From Sphaerisporangium siamense (GTDB lineage: Bacteria; Actinomycetota; Actinomycetes; Streptosporangiales; Streptosporangiaceae), in contig NZ_JACHND010000001.1 in NCBI RefSeq assembly GCF_014205275.1, positions 4,402,001 to 4,466,000 of the forward strand: 64,000 bases of DNA. Reading direction: 5' to 3'. The notes under the pieces were generated by a model. It worked only from the letters and a program-made list of their open reading frames with translations. It did no database searches and had not been told where the DNA came from. Positions 15,484 to 24,437 of the stretch are shown piece by piece (position 1 is the first letter of the stretch; each line of letters begins with the position of its first letter). Made by a program: the position numbers and the translations under genes.

Positions 15484-15489
15484 TACAAT
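15484..15489 (+). promoter_or_regulatory. Probable -10 element
   Basis: TACAAT overlaps the ATG at 15488 and ends 7 nt before the in-frame ATG at 15497. If used, the mRNA would begin at 15497, making that the start codon. Confidence 0.45.
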
Positions 15490-15496
15490 GCCCGAT

Positions 15497-16252
15497 ATGT
15501 CGATCGCTGATTTTGCTGATGACGGCGACTACAGCAACCTTTCGCCTGCCCAGCGTGCTGCTCTTCAGGCCGTGGGGAAGCATGTAGCTCAGGCGATCCA
15601 GCCGAGTGTCCAGGCTGTCATGGGGCAGATTGGACGCCAACTCGCGGAAGTCAACGAGCAGGCGGTGAAGTCCCTTGCTCAGGCGATCGGCAGCTCTGAG
15701 ATGTTTCGTCAGATTCGGGAAATCGGCGAAGCCTTGCAGAAGACGCGGCTTGCGATGCCGGATCTCGGGCAACTAGGTCGCGCCGGAACAGCCTTTGCAA
15801 AGCTTGGACCTGCCGGACCGGATTATGCAAAATTCGGACCCGCGCTACCGGTACCTCCCCCCCTGGACTTGCCAGACCTCACCGGTGCCTACCGGCTGAT
15901 GACTCAAAATCCGGGACCGCCACCTGAAGCCCGGTCATTTGTCGAGGTAGTGAACCAGGCGGATGCAGACGTCATAGGGAAAGCAGCCGAGGAGATCCTC
16001 ACTACGCCAGAGCTACGGCAAGCGATTGAGGAGGTTGTCGACGAGCTACCCGCAGAAACCGAAGAACAGGCCGTGAGCCTCGGGTGGGCACTCTGCCTTG
16101 CCGTCTTCTGGGGCATGACGATTCCGATTCCCTATGCTGTCGCCTTGGACTCGAAGGTTCATCCGATCCTGGACAGCGCCATGACTTCGCTGGCCCTTGC
16201 AGTGGCTGTCACGGGGCTCTACCTGGCGTATGGGCGGTCCTCGAAGGACTGA
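15497..16252 (+). CDS. Membrane-tethered hypothetical protein, candidate moron
   Basis: A 251-aa protein from ATG 15497 (254 aa if ATG 15488 is used). Residues 20-90 are helical and Gln-rich. Residues 93-125 repeat a short motif (LGRAGTAFAKLGPAGPDYAK). Two hydrophobic segments near the C-terminus (about 200-217 and 226-245) anchor it in the membrane, leaving most of the chain cytoplasmic. Its composition is less GC-rich than its neighbours, and it has its own promoter and a downstream terminator, typical of genes expressed from a prophage. Function unknown; superinfection exclusion is a guess. Confidence 0.55.
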   Translation: MSIADFADDGDYSNLSPAQRAALQAVGKHVAQAIQPSVQAVMGQIGRQLAEVNEQAVKSLAQAIGSSEMFRQIREIGEALQKTRLAMPDLGQLGRAGTAFAKLGPAGPDYAKFGPALPVPPPLDLPDLTGAYRLMTQNPGPPPEARSFVEVVNQADADVIGKAAEEILTTPELRQAIEEVVDELPAETEEQAVSLGWALCLAVFWGMTIPIPYAVALDSKVHPILDSAMTSLALAVAVTGLYLAYGRSSKD

Positions 16253-16494
16253 TGGCTCAGGATGGACCTGTGGACGCCTGGACCGTCGCTGAGGCTGCCG
16301 AGCAACTCGATCCGCACATGTGCCCGGAGGAGATCCGTGCGATGATCGCCGTCCTCGGGATCAAGCCATGTGGGAGCAGACGAACAGGCACGCGCGGTCG
16401 ACCCTGCCCAACTTATGATGCGACGGCGCTGCAGGTGGCACACGCCGTGGTGATGCGCGGCCGTGTTGACCTTGGAACATTTTCAGCCGCATAA
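16252..16494 (+). CDS. Small DNA-binding-like protein, 80 aa
   Basis: ATG 16252 overlaps the previous stop (TGATG). The layout (WTVAEAAEQL, then EEIRAMIAVLGIKPCGSRRTGTRGRPCPTYD) is that of a minimal winged helix with a basic GRP loop, a common phage arrangement. It is co-transcribed with the membrane protein upstream and ends before a terminator. Confidence 0.5.
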   Translation: MAQDGPVDAWTVAEAAEQLDPHMCPEEIRAMIAVLGIKPCGSRRTGTRGRPCPTYDATALQVAHAVVMRGRVDLGTFSAA

Positions 16495-16518
16495 TTCGTG
16501 TCAGGAGAGGTGTCTGTG

Positions 16519-16543
16519 AAGCCCGGTCAAACCGGGCTTTTCG
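16519..16543 (+). terminator. Rho-independent terminator
   Basis: AAGCCCGGT and ACCGGGCTT pair perfectly over a CAA loop, followed by TTTCG. It separates the 15.5-16.5 kb unit from the packaging genes. Confidence 0.85.
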
Positions 16544-16561
16544 CGTCTTAGGGGGCGCGGC

Positions 16562-16882
16562 TTGCCCACCAAGCCCTCCTCGCGCTGCCCTGAATGCCAC
16601 CATCTGCACAGGGGAACGGGCACGTGCAACGCCTGCCGCATGCGAGCCCGGGCTCAGCGCCGGCCAGGACTCAGCGCAGACCAGATGCGCAGAGCTGCGA
16701 CCGTACGGGCATGGCGCGCCCGCTACGGAAACTGGTGCCCCGGATACGGCGTGCCCGCCCACCCAGCACGCGACCTCACCGCCGACCACATCACAGCCGT
16801 GGCCGCAGGCGGGCGTGAGGACGGTCCGCTCACCGTGCTGTGCGTCTCCTGCAACGCGAGGAAAGGAACACGGCCCACCTGA
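16562..16882 (+). CDS. HNH endonuclease
   Basis: A 106-aa protein from a TTG start (AGGGGGCGCGGC upstream). An N-terminal CxxC pair (RCPECHHLHRGTG, then CNACRMR) forms a zinc knuckle. The HNH core is DLTADHITAVAAGG followed by LTVLCVSCNARKG, with the DH pair, the central Asn/His region and the second CxxC metal site. HNH proteins encoded next to the terminase assist cos-end cleavage in many siphoviruses, which suggests cohesive-end packaging here. Confidence 0.85.
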   Translation: MPTKPSSRCPECHHLHRGTGTCNACRMRARAQRRPGLSADQMRRAATVRAWRARYGNWCPGYGVPAHPARDLTADHITAVAAGGREDGPLTVLCVSCNARKGTRPT

Positions 16883-17009
16883 CCGCGTTTCCGCAGGTCA
16901 GAGGCCCCCCGGGGTACTTTCCCAGGTCAGAGGCCCTATGCCATGACCGCGCCCTAGGTGCATTTTTTGCGGCTCAACTCCGGAGCCCCCTCTTGATCGT
17001 GAGGAGCTG

Positions 17010-17477
17010 ATGATGGCCGCTCCCAAGCCCAAGCCGCCGGCGCTGAAGCTGATCGAGGGCCGCGCGCCGGGCCGGGACTCGGGCGGCCGGTCGGTGAAGC
17101 CGTCGCCGGGGTTCGTGCGCCTGCCTCCGGATGCGCCGGACTGGTTGCCTGAGGAGGCGCGAGCGGAGTGGGAGCGGGTGGTGCCGGAGCTCGCGCGGCT
17201 CCAGCTCACCAAGCCGGTGGACCGGGCCGCGCTCACGGCGTACGTGCTGACGTGGGACCGGCTGGTGCGCGCGCAGAAGGAGATGCTCGCCGACGGCGGG
17301 TCGGTGCTCGGCAGGAACAGCCAGGGCCGGGTGCGGCATCCGGCGGTCGCGGTGATCGAGGCCGCGTCGAAGGAACTCAGGAGCTGGTGCGCCGAGTTCG
17401 GGTTCACGCCGTCCGCTGAGAACCGCCTGAGCACCCCGGAGGCGGACGATGGCGAGGAAGACAACCCGTTCGCCTGA
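17010..17477 (+). CDS. terS: Terminase small subunit, P27 family
   Basis: A 155-aa protein; GTGAGGAGCTG precedes the ATG at 17010 (ATG 17013 is equally possible). The typical P27 layout is present: a basic start (KPKPPALKLIEG), PPDAPDWLPEEARAEWERVV, a helix ending in LTWDRLVRAQ and the HPAVAVIEAASKELRSW block. The small subunit recognises the packaging site and regulates the large subunit ATPase. It overlaps the large subunit by 29 nt. Confidence 0.9.
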   Translation: MMAAPKPKPPALKLIEGRAPGRDSGGRSVKPSPGFVRLPPDAPDWLPEEARAEWERVVPELARLQLTKPVDRAALTAYVLTWDRLVRAQKEMLADGGSVLGRNSQGRVRHPAVAVIEAASKELRSWCAEFGFTPSAENRLSTPEADDGEEDNPFA

Positions 17478-19245
17478 GGTCCAGCTTCCGCCGCAGGAGG
17501 AGCTGAAGCGGCTCAAGCTGTCGCCCGAGGTCGCGCACTACCTGATCACGAGGGGCATCCCGCTCCCGACCTGCCCTCCGCTGTTCAAGACACCCGAGCC
17601 CGGCGAGCTACTGGCCACGGCGCGGTTCGACGGCGAGCGCGTCGACAAGGTGATCGCCGCGTTCCGCCGGTTGCGGCACACCCAGGGCCAGTGGGCGGGC
17701 CGGCCGCTGAATCCGGATCCCTGGCAGGTGGCCTACATCCTGGCGCCGGTTTTCGGGTGGGTGAAGCGGAATCGGGCCCGGCGGTGGGTGCGGGTCGTCC
17801 GGGTGCTGTACGTCGAGGTGCCCCGCAAGAACGGGAAGACGACGACGTGCGGCGGGATCGCGATCTATCTGACGGCGGCCGATGGCGAGCAGGGTGCCCA
17901 GGTGGTCGCGGCGGCGACGACGGCGGATCAGGCGAACTTCGTGTTCGCCCCGATCAAGCAGATCGCGGAGCGGTCGCCGGCGCTGAAGCCATACGTGAAG
18001 GCCCTCGCCAAGAAGATCATTCATAAGGCGACTGGGTCGTACTTCGCCGTGGTGTCTTCGGCGGCCGATGCCCAGCACGGCGCGAACATCCACGGCGCGG
18101 TGGTCGACGAGCTCCACCTGCACAAGTCGCCGGAGCTGGTCGAGGCGATCGAGACGGGCACCGGCTCACGTGAGCAGCCGCTCGTCGCGAAGATCACCAC
18201 GGCGGACGACGGCAAGCCGAACACCATCTACGCGCGGACGCGCAAGCGCATCGAGGAGCTCGCGCGGCGCGTCATCAAGCATCCGGCCACCTACGGCGTG
18301 GTGTTCGCCGCGGCCGAGTCCGAGGAGCATCTGCGCGAGCTCGGACTGGACCCGTTCGGCACCGAGGCGATGCGGCGGGCCAACCCCGGGTTCGGGATCT
18401 CGCCGACCCAGGAGTACCTGGAGACCAAGGCGAGCGAGGCTCGCCAGGACCCGGCGGCGCTCGCGACGTACCTGCGGCTGCATCTGGGGATCCGGACCAA
18501 GCAGGTCACCAAGTACATCGCTCTGTCGGACTGGGACACCTCGGCGGGACTGGTCGATGAGGCGGCCCTGGCCGGCCGGAGGGCGCACGGCGGCCTGGAC
18601 CTCAGCAATGTCGAGGACATCACGGCCTTGTGCTGGGTCTTCCCGGAGGCGGGCGGGGACTCCTACCAGGTGGTGTGGCGGTTCTGGCTTCCCGAGGACC
18701 AGTTGAAGGTCTTGAACAAGCGAACCGCCGGCTCGGCTGAGGTCTGGGCCCGTGAGGGCTGGTTGAAGCTGACCCCGGGCAACGTGATCGACAATGACGC
18801 GATCGTCAAGCAGATCGACGAGGACGCCCAGAAGTTCCGGGTCGTGACGGTGGGCTATGACCGGTGGGGCGCCACCGATGTGGTGCGCCGGCTCGGGGAC
18901 GGCGGCTTGACGTGCGTGCCCATCTCACAGGGCATCGCGTCCATGAACGAGCCGCTGAAGAGCACGCTGCGCCTGGTCAAGGGCGGCCGGTTGCTACACG
19001 GCGGGAACCCGGTCATGCGGTGGATGGTCGACAACCTCGCCGTGGTCAGCGACTCCTCGGGGAACGTGAAGCCGGACAAGGCCAACAGCGGAGACAAGAT
19101 CGACGGCGTCTCGGCCCTGATGAACGCGCTGAAGGAAGCCATGGCCGTACAGGAGGCCGAGAAGGCGCCGCCGGCGACCGCGCCGGCCCCGCCGCCGGGC
19201 GATGACCGCAACCTGTGGAGGCCGTCGGAGCGGCTGACCATCTGA
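17449..19245 (+). CDS. terL: Terminase large subunit
   Basis: A 598-aa packaging motor and nuclease. Walker A is at residues 125-132 (PRKNGKTT); Walker B follows at AVVDELHLH near residue 220. The C-terminal RNase-H-like nuclease begins with GGLDLSNVEDITALCW (acidic metal ligand) and ends around NSGDKIDGVSALMNAL. Length fits HK97-group terminases. The start overlaps the small subunit. With HNH and portal it forms a standard packaging block. Confidence 0.95.
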   Translation: MARKTTRSPEVQLPPQEELKRLKLSPEVAHYLITRGIPLPTCPPLFKTPEPGELLATARFDGERVDKVIAAFRRLRHTQGQWAGRPLNPDPWQVAYILAPVFGWVKRNRARRWVRVVRVLYVEVPRKNGKTTTCGGIAIYLTAADGEQGAQVVAAATTADQANFVFAPIKQIAERSPALKPYVKALAKKIIHKATGSYFAVVSSAADAQHGANIHGAVVDELHLHKSPELVEAIETGTGSREQPLVAKITTADDGKPNTIYARTRKRIEELARRVIKHPATYGVVFAAAESEEHLRELGLDPFGTEAMRRANPGFGISPTQEYLETKASEARQDPAALATYLRLHLGIRTKQVTKYIALSDWDTSAGLVDEAALAGRRAHGGLDLSNVEDITALCWVFPEAGGDSYQVVWRFWLPEDQLKVLNKRTAGSAEVWAREGWLKLTPGNVIDNDAIVKQIDEDAQKFRVVTVGYDRWGATDVVRRLGDGGLTCVPISQGIASMNEPLKSTLRLVKGGRLLHGGNPVMRWMVDNLAVVSDSSGNVKPDKANSGDKIDGVSALMNALKEAMAVQEAEKAPPATAPAPPPGDDRNLWRPSERLTI

Positions 19246-19265
19246 CCATCTGAGGAGGACCCCCG

Positions 19266-19517
19266 ATGATCGTGTCTTTCCGCCTGCCGCGGATCTCCCT
19301 CGGCACGGCCTCCAACCTGGTGGGCCTGCTCGGCCTGGCCGCCATCGCCGTGGCGGTCGGCGGGCTGACGGGGTCGGCGTGGTGGGCGGTCCTTGTGGGC
19401 GGAGTGGAGGCGCTCGGGGTCGCCTACCTGGCCGGGATCAGCGCGCAGGCCGCCGAGCCGATTCGAGGTCAGGCTGAGCCTGACCTTCCGCGCCGGGCTA
19501 CCGCGAAGGCGGCCTGA
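19266..19517 (+). CDS. Small membrane protein in packaging module
   Basis: An 83-aa protein (ATG 19266 after TGAGGAGGACCCCCG) with two hydrophobic segments (about 14-35 and 38-58) and a charged tail. Small hydrophobic proteins occur between terL and portal in several actinophages; their role is unknown. Not a convincing holin given the lysis genes far downstream. Confidence 0.6.
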   Translation: MIVSFRLPRISLGTASNLVGLLGLAAIAVAVGGLTGSAWWAVLVGGVEALGVAYLAGISAQAAEPIRGQAEPDLPRRATAKAA

Positions 19518-19563
19518 ACCCCGTGACCCGCGCCGGAACCCCTGACAGGCTCGTGAGGCCGCG

Positions 19564-21021
19564 ATGAGGTCGATCTTCGTGCCGCCGCGGCGCGCGGTCG
19601 AAGCCACCCCGGCACAGCTGGTGGCATCGGGGGCCTCGGGCGGGTACGGCACAGACCCGGTCGACGGCGATTACGGATGGCGGCGCGCGGGCACCGCGGG
19701 GCGCGAGGTGCCGTATTGGACCCAGGAGCGCGCCCGCCAGTACTCGGTGGCGGCCTACCGCACCAACCCCATGGCGCGGGCCGTGATCGACACCTACACC
19801 GCGTTCTGCGTGGGGGACAAGGGCGTCACCTTCCAGGCGAACAACCCCGCGGTCCGCGGCGTGGTCGAGGAGTTCTGGAGCGACCCGCGCAACAACCTCG
19901 CGGGCATTCAGGAGATCTTCCTGCGCGATCAGCTGATCATGGGGGAGACGCTCCTGGAGCTCATGCGCGGCCAGACCTCGGGCGTGGTGCGGTACTCGCC
20001 GGTGGACACCACCGGCGTCACGGACGTGACCCTCGTGGCGGGCAACCCGCTGTGGCCCGACGAGGTCGTGATCGGCCTGGCGGACGGCACCGAGAAGCGG
20101 CTGAAGGTTGCCGCGGTCGACGACGGCACCGGGCTGCGCGACGGGGCGGCGCAATGGTGGACGCCGTTCAAGACGTTGATCACCGACCGGCGCAGCATGC
20201 CGTTCATGATGCCGATCCTCGACTGGCTGGACAGCTACGACAACGTCCTGTCCAACCTGATCGACCGCACCGCGCTCGGTCGCTACCTGGTGTGGGACGT
20301 CACCGTGAGCGGCGGCCAGACCGAGGTGGATGAGTTCATCGCCGCCCGGGGTGGCACCCACGTGCCCCGGTCGGGGTCGGTCGAGGTGCACAACGAGTCG
20401 GTCACCTGGGAGGCCAAGACCGCCAACACCGGCAGCTACGAGGACACCAACGCCGCGCGCAACGTGCTCACCCTGGTGTCGGCGGGTGCCGGGCTCGCCA
20501 AGACGTGGCTGGCCGAGCCGGAGGACGCCAACCGCGCCACCTCGCTGACCATGGCCGAGCCGGTGCGCCGGCGCGTGCAGGGTGTCCAGCGGCAGTGGCT
20601 GGGCTACCAGACCGAGCTGACGCGGTACGCGGTGGACCGGGCCGTGGCCGCGCGCCGGCTCCCGCGCACGGTGCAGGCGTCCGACCCGCGCACGGGAGAG
20701 ACCTACCAGATCCCGGCGGCCATGGCGGTGACGGTGACCGGGCCCGAGGTGGCCGCGGCCGATGCCGAGCTGACGGCCAACGTCCTGCTCAACCTGTCCA
20801 CCGGCCTGGAGAAGCTCGTGGCATCCGGCGTGCTGACCCGCGAGGCCGCCGGCGTCGCCGCGAGGAAGGCGTGGGAGGACTTCGTCGGCGTCCCCTACTC
20901 GGCCGACCTCGGCACACCGGACGCCAACCCCGGTGACATCGCCACGGCGGTGGACGACGCCAAGAGCCCGAAACTAGGCCGCCTCGCGGTCGTGGGAGGA
21001 GCAGCGAATGACGACGCGTGA
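19564..21021 (+). CDS. Portal protein
   Basis: A 485-aa portal subunit; twelve copies form the head vertex through which DNA passes. Seen: YSVAAYRTNPMARAVIDTYT, a typical N-terminal stem element, then AFCVGDKGVTFQ, LIMGETLLELM, the clip region NVLSNLIDRT, and the C-terminal helix region with AEPVRRRVQGVQRQ. Length is usual for the family. The preceding GGCTCGTGAGGCCGCG is a weak Shine-Dalgarno. The stop overlaps the next gene by 14 nt. Confidence 0.93.
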   Translation: MRSIFVPPRRAVEATPAQLVASGASGGYGTDPVDGDYGWRRAGTAGREVPYWTQERARQYSVAAYRTNPMARAVIDTYTAFCVGDKGVTFQANNPAVRGVVEEFWSDPRNNLAGIQEIFLRDQLIMGETLLELMRGQTSGVVRYSPVDTTGVTDVTLVAGNPLWPDEVVIGLADGTEKRLKVAAVDDGTGLRDGAAQWWTPFKTLITDRRSMPFMMPILDWLDSYDNVLSNLIDRTALGRYLVWDVTVSGGQTEVDEFIAARGGTHVPRSGSVEVHNESVTWEAKTANTGSYEDTNAARNVLTLVSAGAGLAKTWLAEPEDANRATSLTMAEPVRRRVQGVQRQWLGYQTELTRYAVDRAVAARRLPRTVQASDPRTGETYQIPAAMAVTVTGPEVAAADAELTANVLLNLSTGLEKLVASGVLTREAAGVAARKAWEDFVGVPYSADLGTPDANPGDIATAVDDAKSPKLGRLAVVGGAANDDA

Positions 21022-21388
21022 GGAAGCCGCCCGCGCGATGGGCGTCGCGCCGCGCGAGGTTAACTCCGTCACCGACACCCAGGACGGCGCCGTGGCGCTG
21101 ATGGCCAGCGGCGCGCGCCGCCTCATCGGCGATGACGGCTACTACGCCCTCGACGACCACGCCGACAACGCCCACCTGCGCCGGGCCGAGCTGACGGAAC
21201 CGGACATCGGGGGTCCGGATGCCGACGGCCAGGACGACGCACCCGAACAGGTGCCGGACGGCACCGTCGAGCAGGTCATGACCTGGGTCGGTGAGGACGC
21301 CGGGCGTGCGCGGGCCGCACTGGAGGCCGAGGAATCCCGGCCGAGCCCGCGCAAGAGCCTGATCACCCGGCTGGAGGAACTGCTGTGA
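21008..21388 (+). CDS. Hypothetical protein between portal and capsid genes
   Basis: A 126-aa acidic protein; GGGAGGAGCAGCG precedes ATG 21008. It has a short N-terminal domain (ARAMGVAPREVNSVTDTQDG) and a disordered, Asp-rich C-terminus. Acidic proteins here may assist head assembly, but no family is recognised. It overlaps the capsid fusion gene by 4 nt. Confidence 0.6.
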   Translation: MTTREEAARAMGVAPREVNSVTDTQDGAVALMASGARRLIGDDGYYALDDHADNAHLRRAELTEPDIGGPDADGQDDAPEQVPDGTVEQVMTWVGEDAGRARAALEAEESRPSPRKSLITRLEELL

Positions 21389-23994
21389 CGTACACGACGC
21401 ACGGTCATTGGATCGGCGCTGGCCCGCCCATCGAGCCCAGCCCGCAGCTCGTCGCCCGGTGCGGCGGGCCGGGGGTCTGTGGGCAGTGCAACCAGGAGGC
21501 GGCAACCGCCGCGTTCCATGGCAGCAACTTCCCCGCCAGCATGCCGGTGTGCCCGACCTGCGGTCAGACCGTCATGAGCGTCGTCCGGGTCACCGAGTCG
21601 ACGTCGGCGCCGGAACGACCCGCGACCGAAGCGATGATCGACGGCGCCCGGTCGTTCGACGACATCCGCGAGCTCGTCCGCCGGGCCCTGCGCGAGCGGC
21701 TGCGCTCGGCGCTCGGCTCCGACGTCTACGTCTGGGTGTACATCTCCGACCTCACCACGACCGCCGTGGTGTACGCAGCCGGGGATGACGACCTGTACCA
21801 GTGCGACTACATGATCGACGCCGCCGGCGAGGTGACGCTCGGCGACCCGGTCAAGGTGGTCCGCACCTACGCTCCCTCGCCCGCCGGCGCGCCCGCCGCC
21901 GAGCCGGACGACGGCGCGGCCGAGCTCGTGGAGACCGACCGTGTCGCGGCCCGCGCCGACGCCCGGGTCATCGAGGCCAAGGGCAGCACGCCGGACGGCG
22001 GGCGGATTTACCGGGTGCGGATGATCGAGGCGGGCGACTCCAAGAACGGCCGACGCTACCCGCAGGCCGTGCTGGCGGCAGCCGCCGCTCGGTACGAGGG
22101 TGCGAAGGCGTACGACCGGCACCGGGACCTGGCCGAGCTCAAGAGCGGCACGATCGTCGGTTTGGTCGGAGCGTACCGGTCCGTCGAGGCGGCCGACGAT
22201 GGCCTGTACGCCGACCTGCACCTGCTCCCGTCCGCCACGCACGCCGCCGAGGCCCTTGATGCCGCGCTCGCCGGTCAGGCCGAGGGCCTGGACCCGCTCA
22301 TCGGTCTCAGCCACGACGTCTACGCGACGTTCAAATCGGTCACCGAGAACGGCGTGCAGCTGCAGGAAGCCACCGCCATCACGAAGGTCAACTCGGTCGA
22401 CCTGGTCTCGGACCCGGCGGCCGGAGGCAAGGCGTCGCGGGTCGTCGCGAACGTCGACCCCACCGAAACGGGCGCGGAGCCCGACGAAGCAAAGGAGGCA
22501 CCCGTGCCCGCAACCAAGGAGGAAATCCTCGCCGCGTTCAAGGACGCGACCGACGAGGAGCTCGCGGCGGTCGGCCTGGCCAAGGCCGCCACCACCGAGA
22601 CCACCACGCCCACGCCGCCCGCGCCGCCCAAGCAGGAGGAGCAGAAGGCCGTCGAGGTCGCCCAGCCCAAGGGCAGCTTCCTCGGGCAGCTACTCATCCG
22701 GTCCAAGGTCGAGGACGCCGGCCTGCCCGCCTCGGCGGTCGAGGCGGTCGCCGCGGCCCTGCCCGACATGGTGACCGAGAGCGCGGTGGACGCGCAGATC
22801 GCCACGGTGAAGTCGGGCCTGGCGATCCTGGAGCGCGCCTCCCTCACCCCGACGGTGACGGTGAAGGTGACACAGGAGGACCGCGACAAGAAGGTCGCGG
22901 CGCTGGACTCGTTCTTCTCGGGGAACTTCTCCGAGGGCTTCAACAGCTTCCGGCAGGCGTTCGTCGAAATCACCGGCCGCCAGCCGAAGAGCTGGGACGA
23001 GGACTTCTCGCGCACGATGCTCCGCGAGTCCTTCGGCGGCGGCTTCGACTCGGGATTCCGGGCCGAGGAGTCGCTCGACTCCGGCTCGTGGGCGCAGGTG
23101 CTCGGCGACTCGATCACCCGGCGCATGATGGCGATGTACCAGCTGCCGAACCTGCAGTCCTGGCGGCGGGTCGTCTCCAGCATCGTGCCGGTGAACGACT
23201 TCCGCACCCAGCGGATCGGCCGGATCGGCGGCTACGGATCCCTGCCGGTCGTCAACGAAGGCGCGCCGTACCAGCCCCTCACCTCTCCCGGGGACGAGGA
23301 GGCCACCTACGCGATCAACAAGAAGGGTGGCACGGAGGATCTGACCCTGGAGATGATCGCCAACGACGACGTGCGGAAGATCTCCCAGATCCCCACCAAG
23401 CTCGGCCGGGCGGCGGCGCAGACCCTGCTCCGGTTCGTCTGGGGCTTCCTGTCCACCAACGCGACCTGCACCTACGACGGCACCGCGCTGTTCCACGCCA
23501 GCCACGGCAACAACATCACCACCTCGGTGCTGTCGCAGTCCGCGCTCACCGTCGCCCGCAGGCGGATGCGCGAGCAGGTCGCCTACGGCGACCCCAACGA
23601 GGTCCTCGACAACACTCCGCGCCTGCTCATCGTCCCCTCCGCGCTGGAGGAGCTCGCCTGGACGCTGGTGACCTCCGCGGTGTCGGTCGGCGCCGCCACC
23701 ACCGACGCCGAGCTGTCGCGCACGGCGCCGAACCTGCACCAGAGCATGGAGTTTCTCGTGCTGTCGTTCCTGACCGACCCCTCGGACTGGTTCCTGTCGG
23801 CCGACCCGCAGGCCGTGCCGACCTTGGAGATCGGCTTCTACCTCGGCCGCCAGGACCCGGAGCTGTTCACGCAGGCCGACGCCACCTCAGGGTCGATGTT
23901 CAACGCCGACAAGATGACGCTGAAGATCCGCCACATCTACTCCGGCACGATCCTGGACCACCGCGGCCTGTACGCCGGCTACGGCGTCGCCTGA
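21385..23994 (+). CDS. Fused prohead protease and major capsid protein
   Basis: An 869-aa polyprotein. Residues 26-59 contain a Cys cluster (C26, C32, C35, C56, C59). Residues 91-163 form a small alpha/beta domain. Residues 195-345 match a prohead protease, with H246 after AYD, LIGLSHDVYA (S309) and VNSVDLVSDPAAGG. Residues 355-410 are a charged Pro/Glu-rich linker, probably scaffold. From about 415 on is the capsid domain, ending in KMTLKIRHIYSGTILDHRG, HK97-fold and closest in feel to Mu gpT-type heads. The protease presumably frees the capsid part during maturation. GTG start 21385. Confidence 0.85.
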   Translation: MTYTTHGHWIGAGPPIEPSPQLVARCGGPGVCGQCNQEAATAAFHGSNFPASMPVCPTCGQTVMSVVRVTESTSAPERPATEAMIDGARSFDDIRELVRRALRERLRSALGSDVYVWVYISDLTTTAVVYAAGDDDLYQCDYMIDAAGEVTLGDPVKVVRTYAPSPAGAPAAEPDDGAAELVETDRVAARADARVIEAKGSTPDGGRIYRVRMIEAGDSKNGRRYPQAVLAAAAARYEGAKAYDRHRDLAELKSGTIVGLVGAYRSVEAADDGLYADLHLLPSATHAAEALDAALAGQAEGLDPLIGLSHDVYATFKSVTENGVQLQEATAITKVNSVDLVSDPAAGGKASRVVANVDPTETGAEPDEAKEAPVPATKEEILAAFKDATDEELAAVGLAKAATTETTTPTPPAPPKQEEQKAVEVAQPKGSFLGQLLIRSKVEDAGLPASAVEAVAAALPDMVTESAVDAQIATVKSGLAILERASLTPTVTVKVTQEDRDKKVAALDSFFSGNFSEGFNSFRQAFVEITGRQPKSWDEDFSRTMLRESFGGGFDSGFRAEESLDSGSWAQVLGDSITRRMMAMYQLPNLQSWRRVVSSIVPVNDFRTQRIGRIGGYGSLPVVNEGAPYQPLTSPGDEEATYAINKKGGTEDLTLEMIANDDVRKISQIPTKLGRAAAQTLLRFVWGFLSTNATCTYDGTALFHASHGNNITTSVLSQSALTVARRRMREQVAYGDPNEVLDNTPRLLIVPSALEELAWTLVTSAVSVGAATTDAELSRTAPNLHQSMEFLVLSFLTDPSDWFLSADPQAVPTLEIGFYLGRQDPELFTQADATSGSMFNADKMTLKIRHIYSGTILDHRGLYAGYGVA

Positions 23995-24026
23995 CCTTCG
24001 ACCATCACGACCACCAGGAGCACATC

Positions 24027-24437
24027 GTGACGCAGCTCAAGGAGCTCAGCGGCGACCTGATCTTCCCGATCCCCGTCCCCGGCCAGTCGACCGCCGCCAC
24101 ACCGGATGAGTTCACGGGGATCATCGCCCCGTTCAACATGAAGATCACCGCCGTGCGGTGGATCCCCAAGGGGGCCGTCACCGCCAACGGCACCAACTAC
24201 TTCACCCTCACCCTGCGCAACCGCAAGGCCGACGCCTCCGGCACCGCGCAGCCGGCCACCCGCTCCTACGCCGCCACCAACAGCTCGGCCCTGGTGCCAG
24301 AGTCCATGACCCTGTCCGCCACGGCCGCGGACCTGAACATCGCGGCCGGGGACCACCTCACCGTCGAGAAGCTCGTCACCGCGTCGGGGCTGGCGATGCC
24401 CGCCGGCACCGTCCAGGTGTACGCGCAGGCCCGATGA
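24027..24437 (+). CDS. Probable head decoration or virion structural protein
   Basis: A 136-aa protein starting GTG 24027 after CCAGGAGCACATC. All-beta pattern with regular Thr-rich strands (NYFTLTLRNRKADASG; DHLTVEKLVTAS). Its place directly after the major capsid gene, its size and strand content fit a capsid-stabilising or decoration protein; no sequence motif confirms this. Confidence 0.6.
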   Translation: MTQLKELSGDLIFPIPVPGQSTAATPDEFTGIIAPFNMKITAVRWIPKGAVTANGTNYFTLTLRNRKADASGTAQPATRSYAATNSSALVPESMTLSATAADLNIAAGDHLTVEKLVTASGLAMPAGTVQVYAQAR

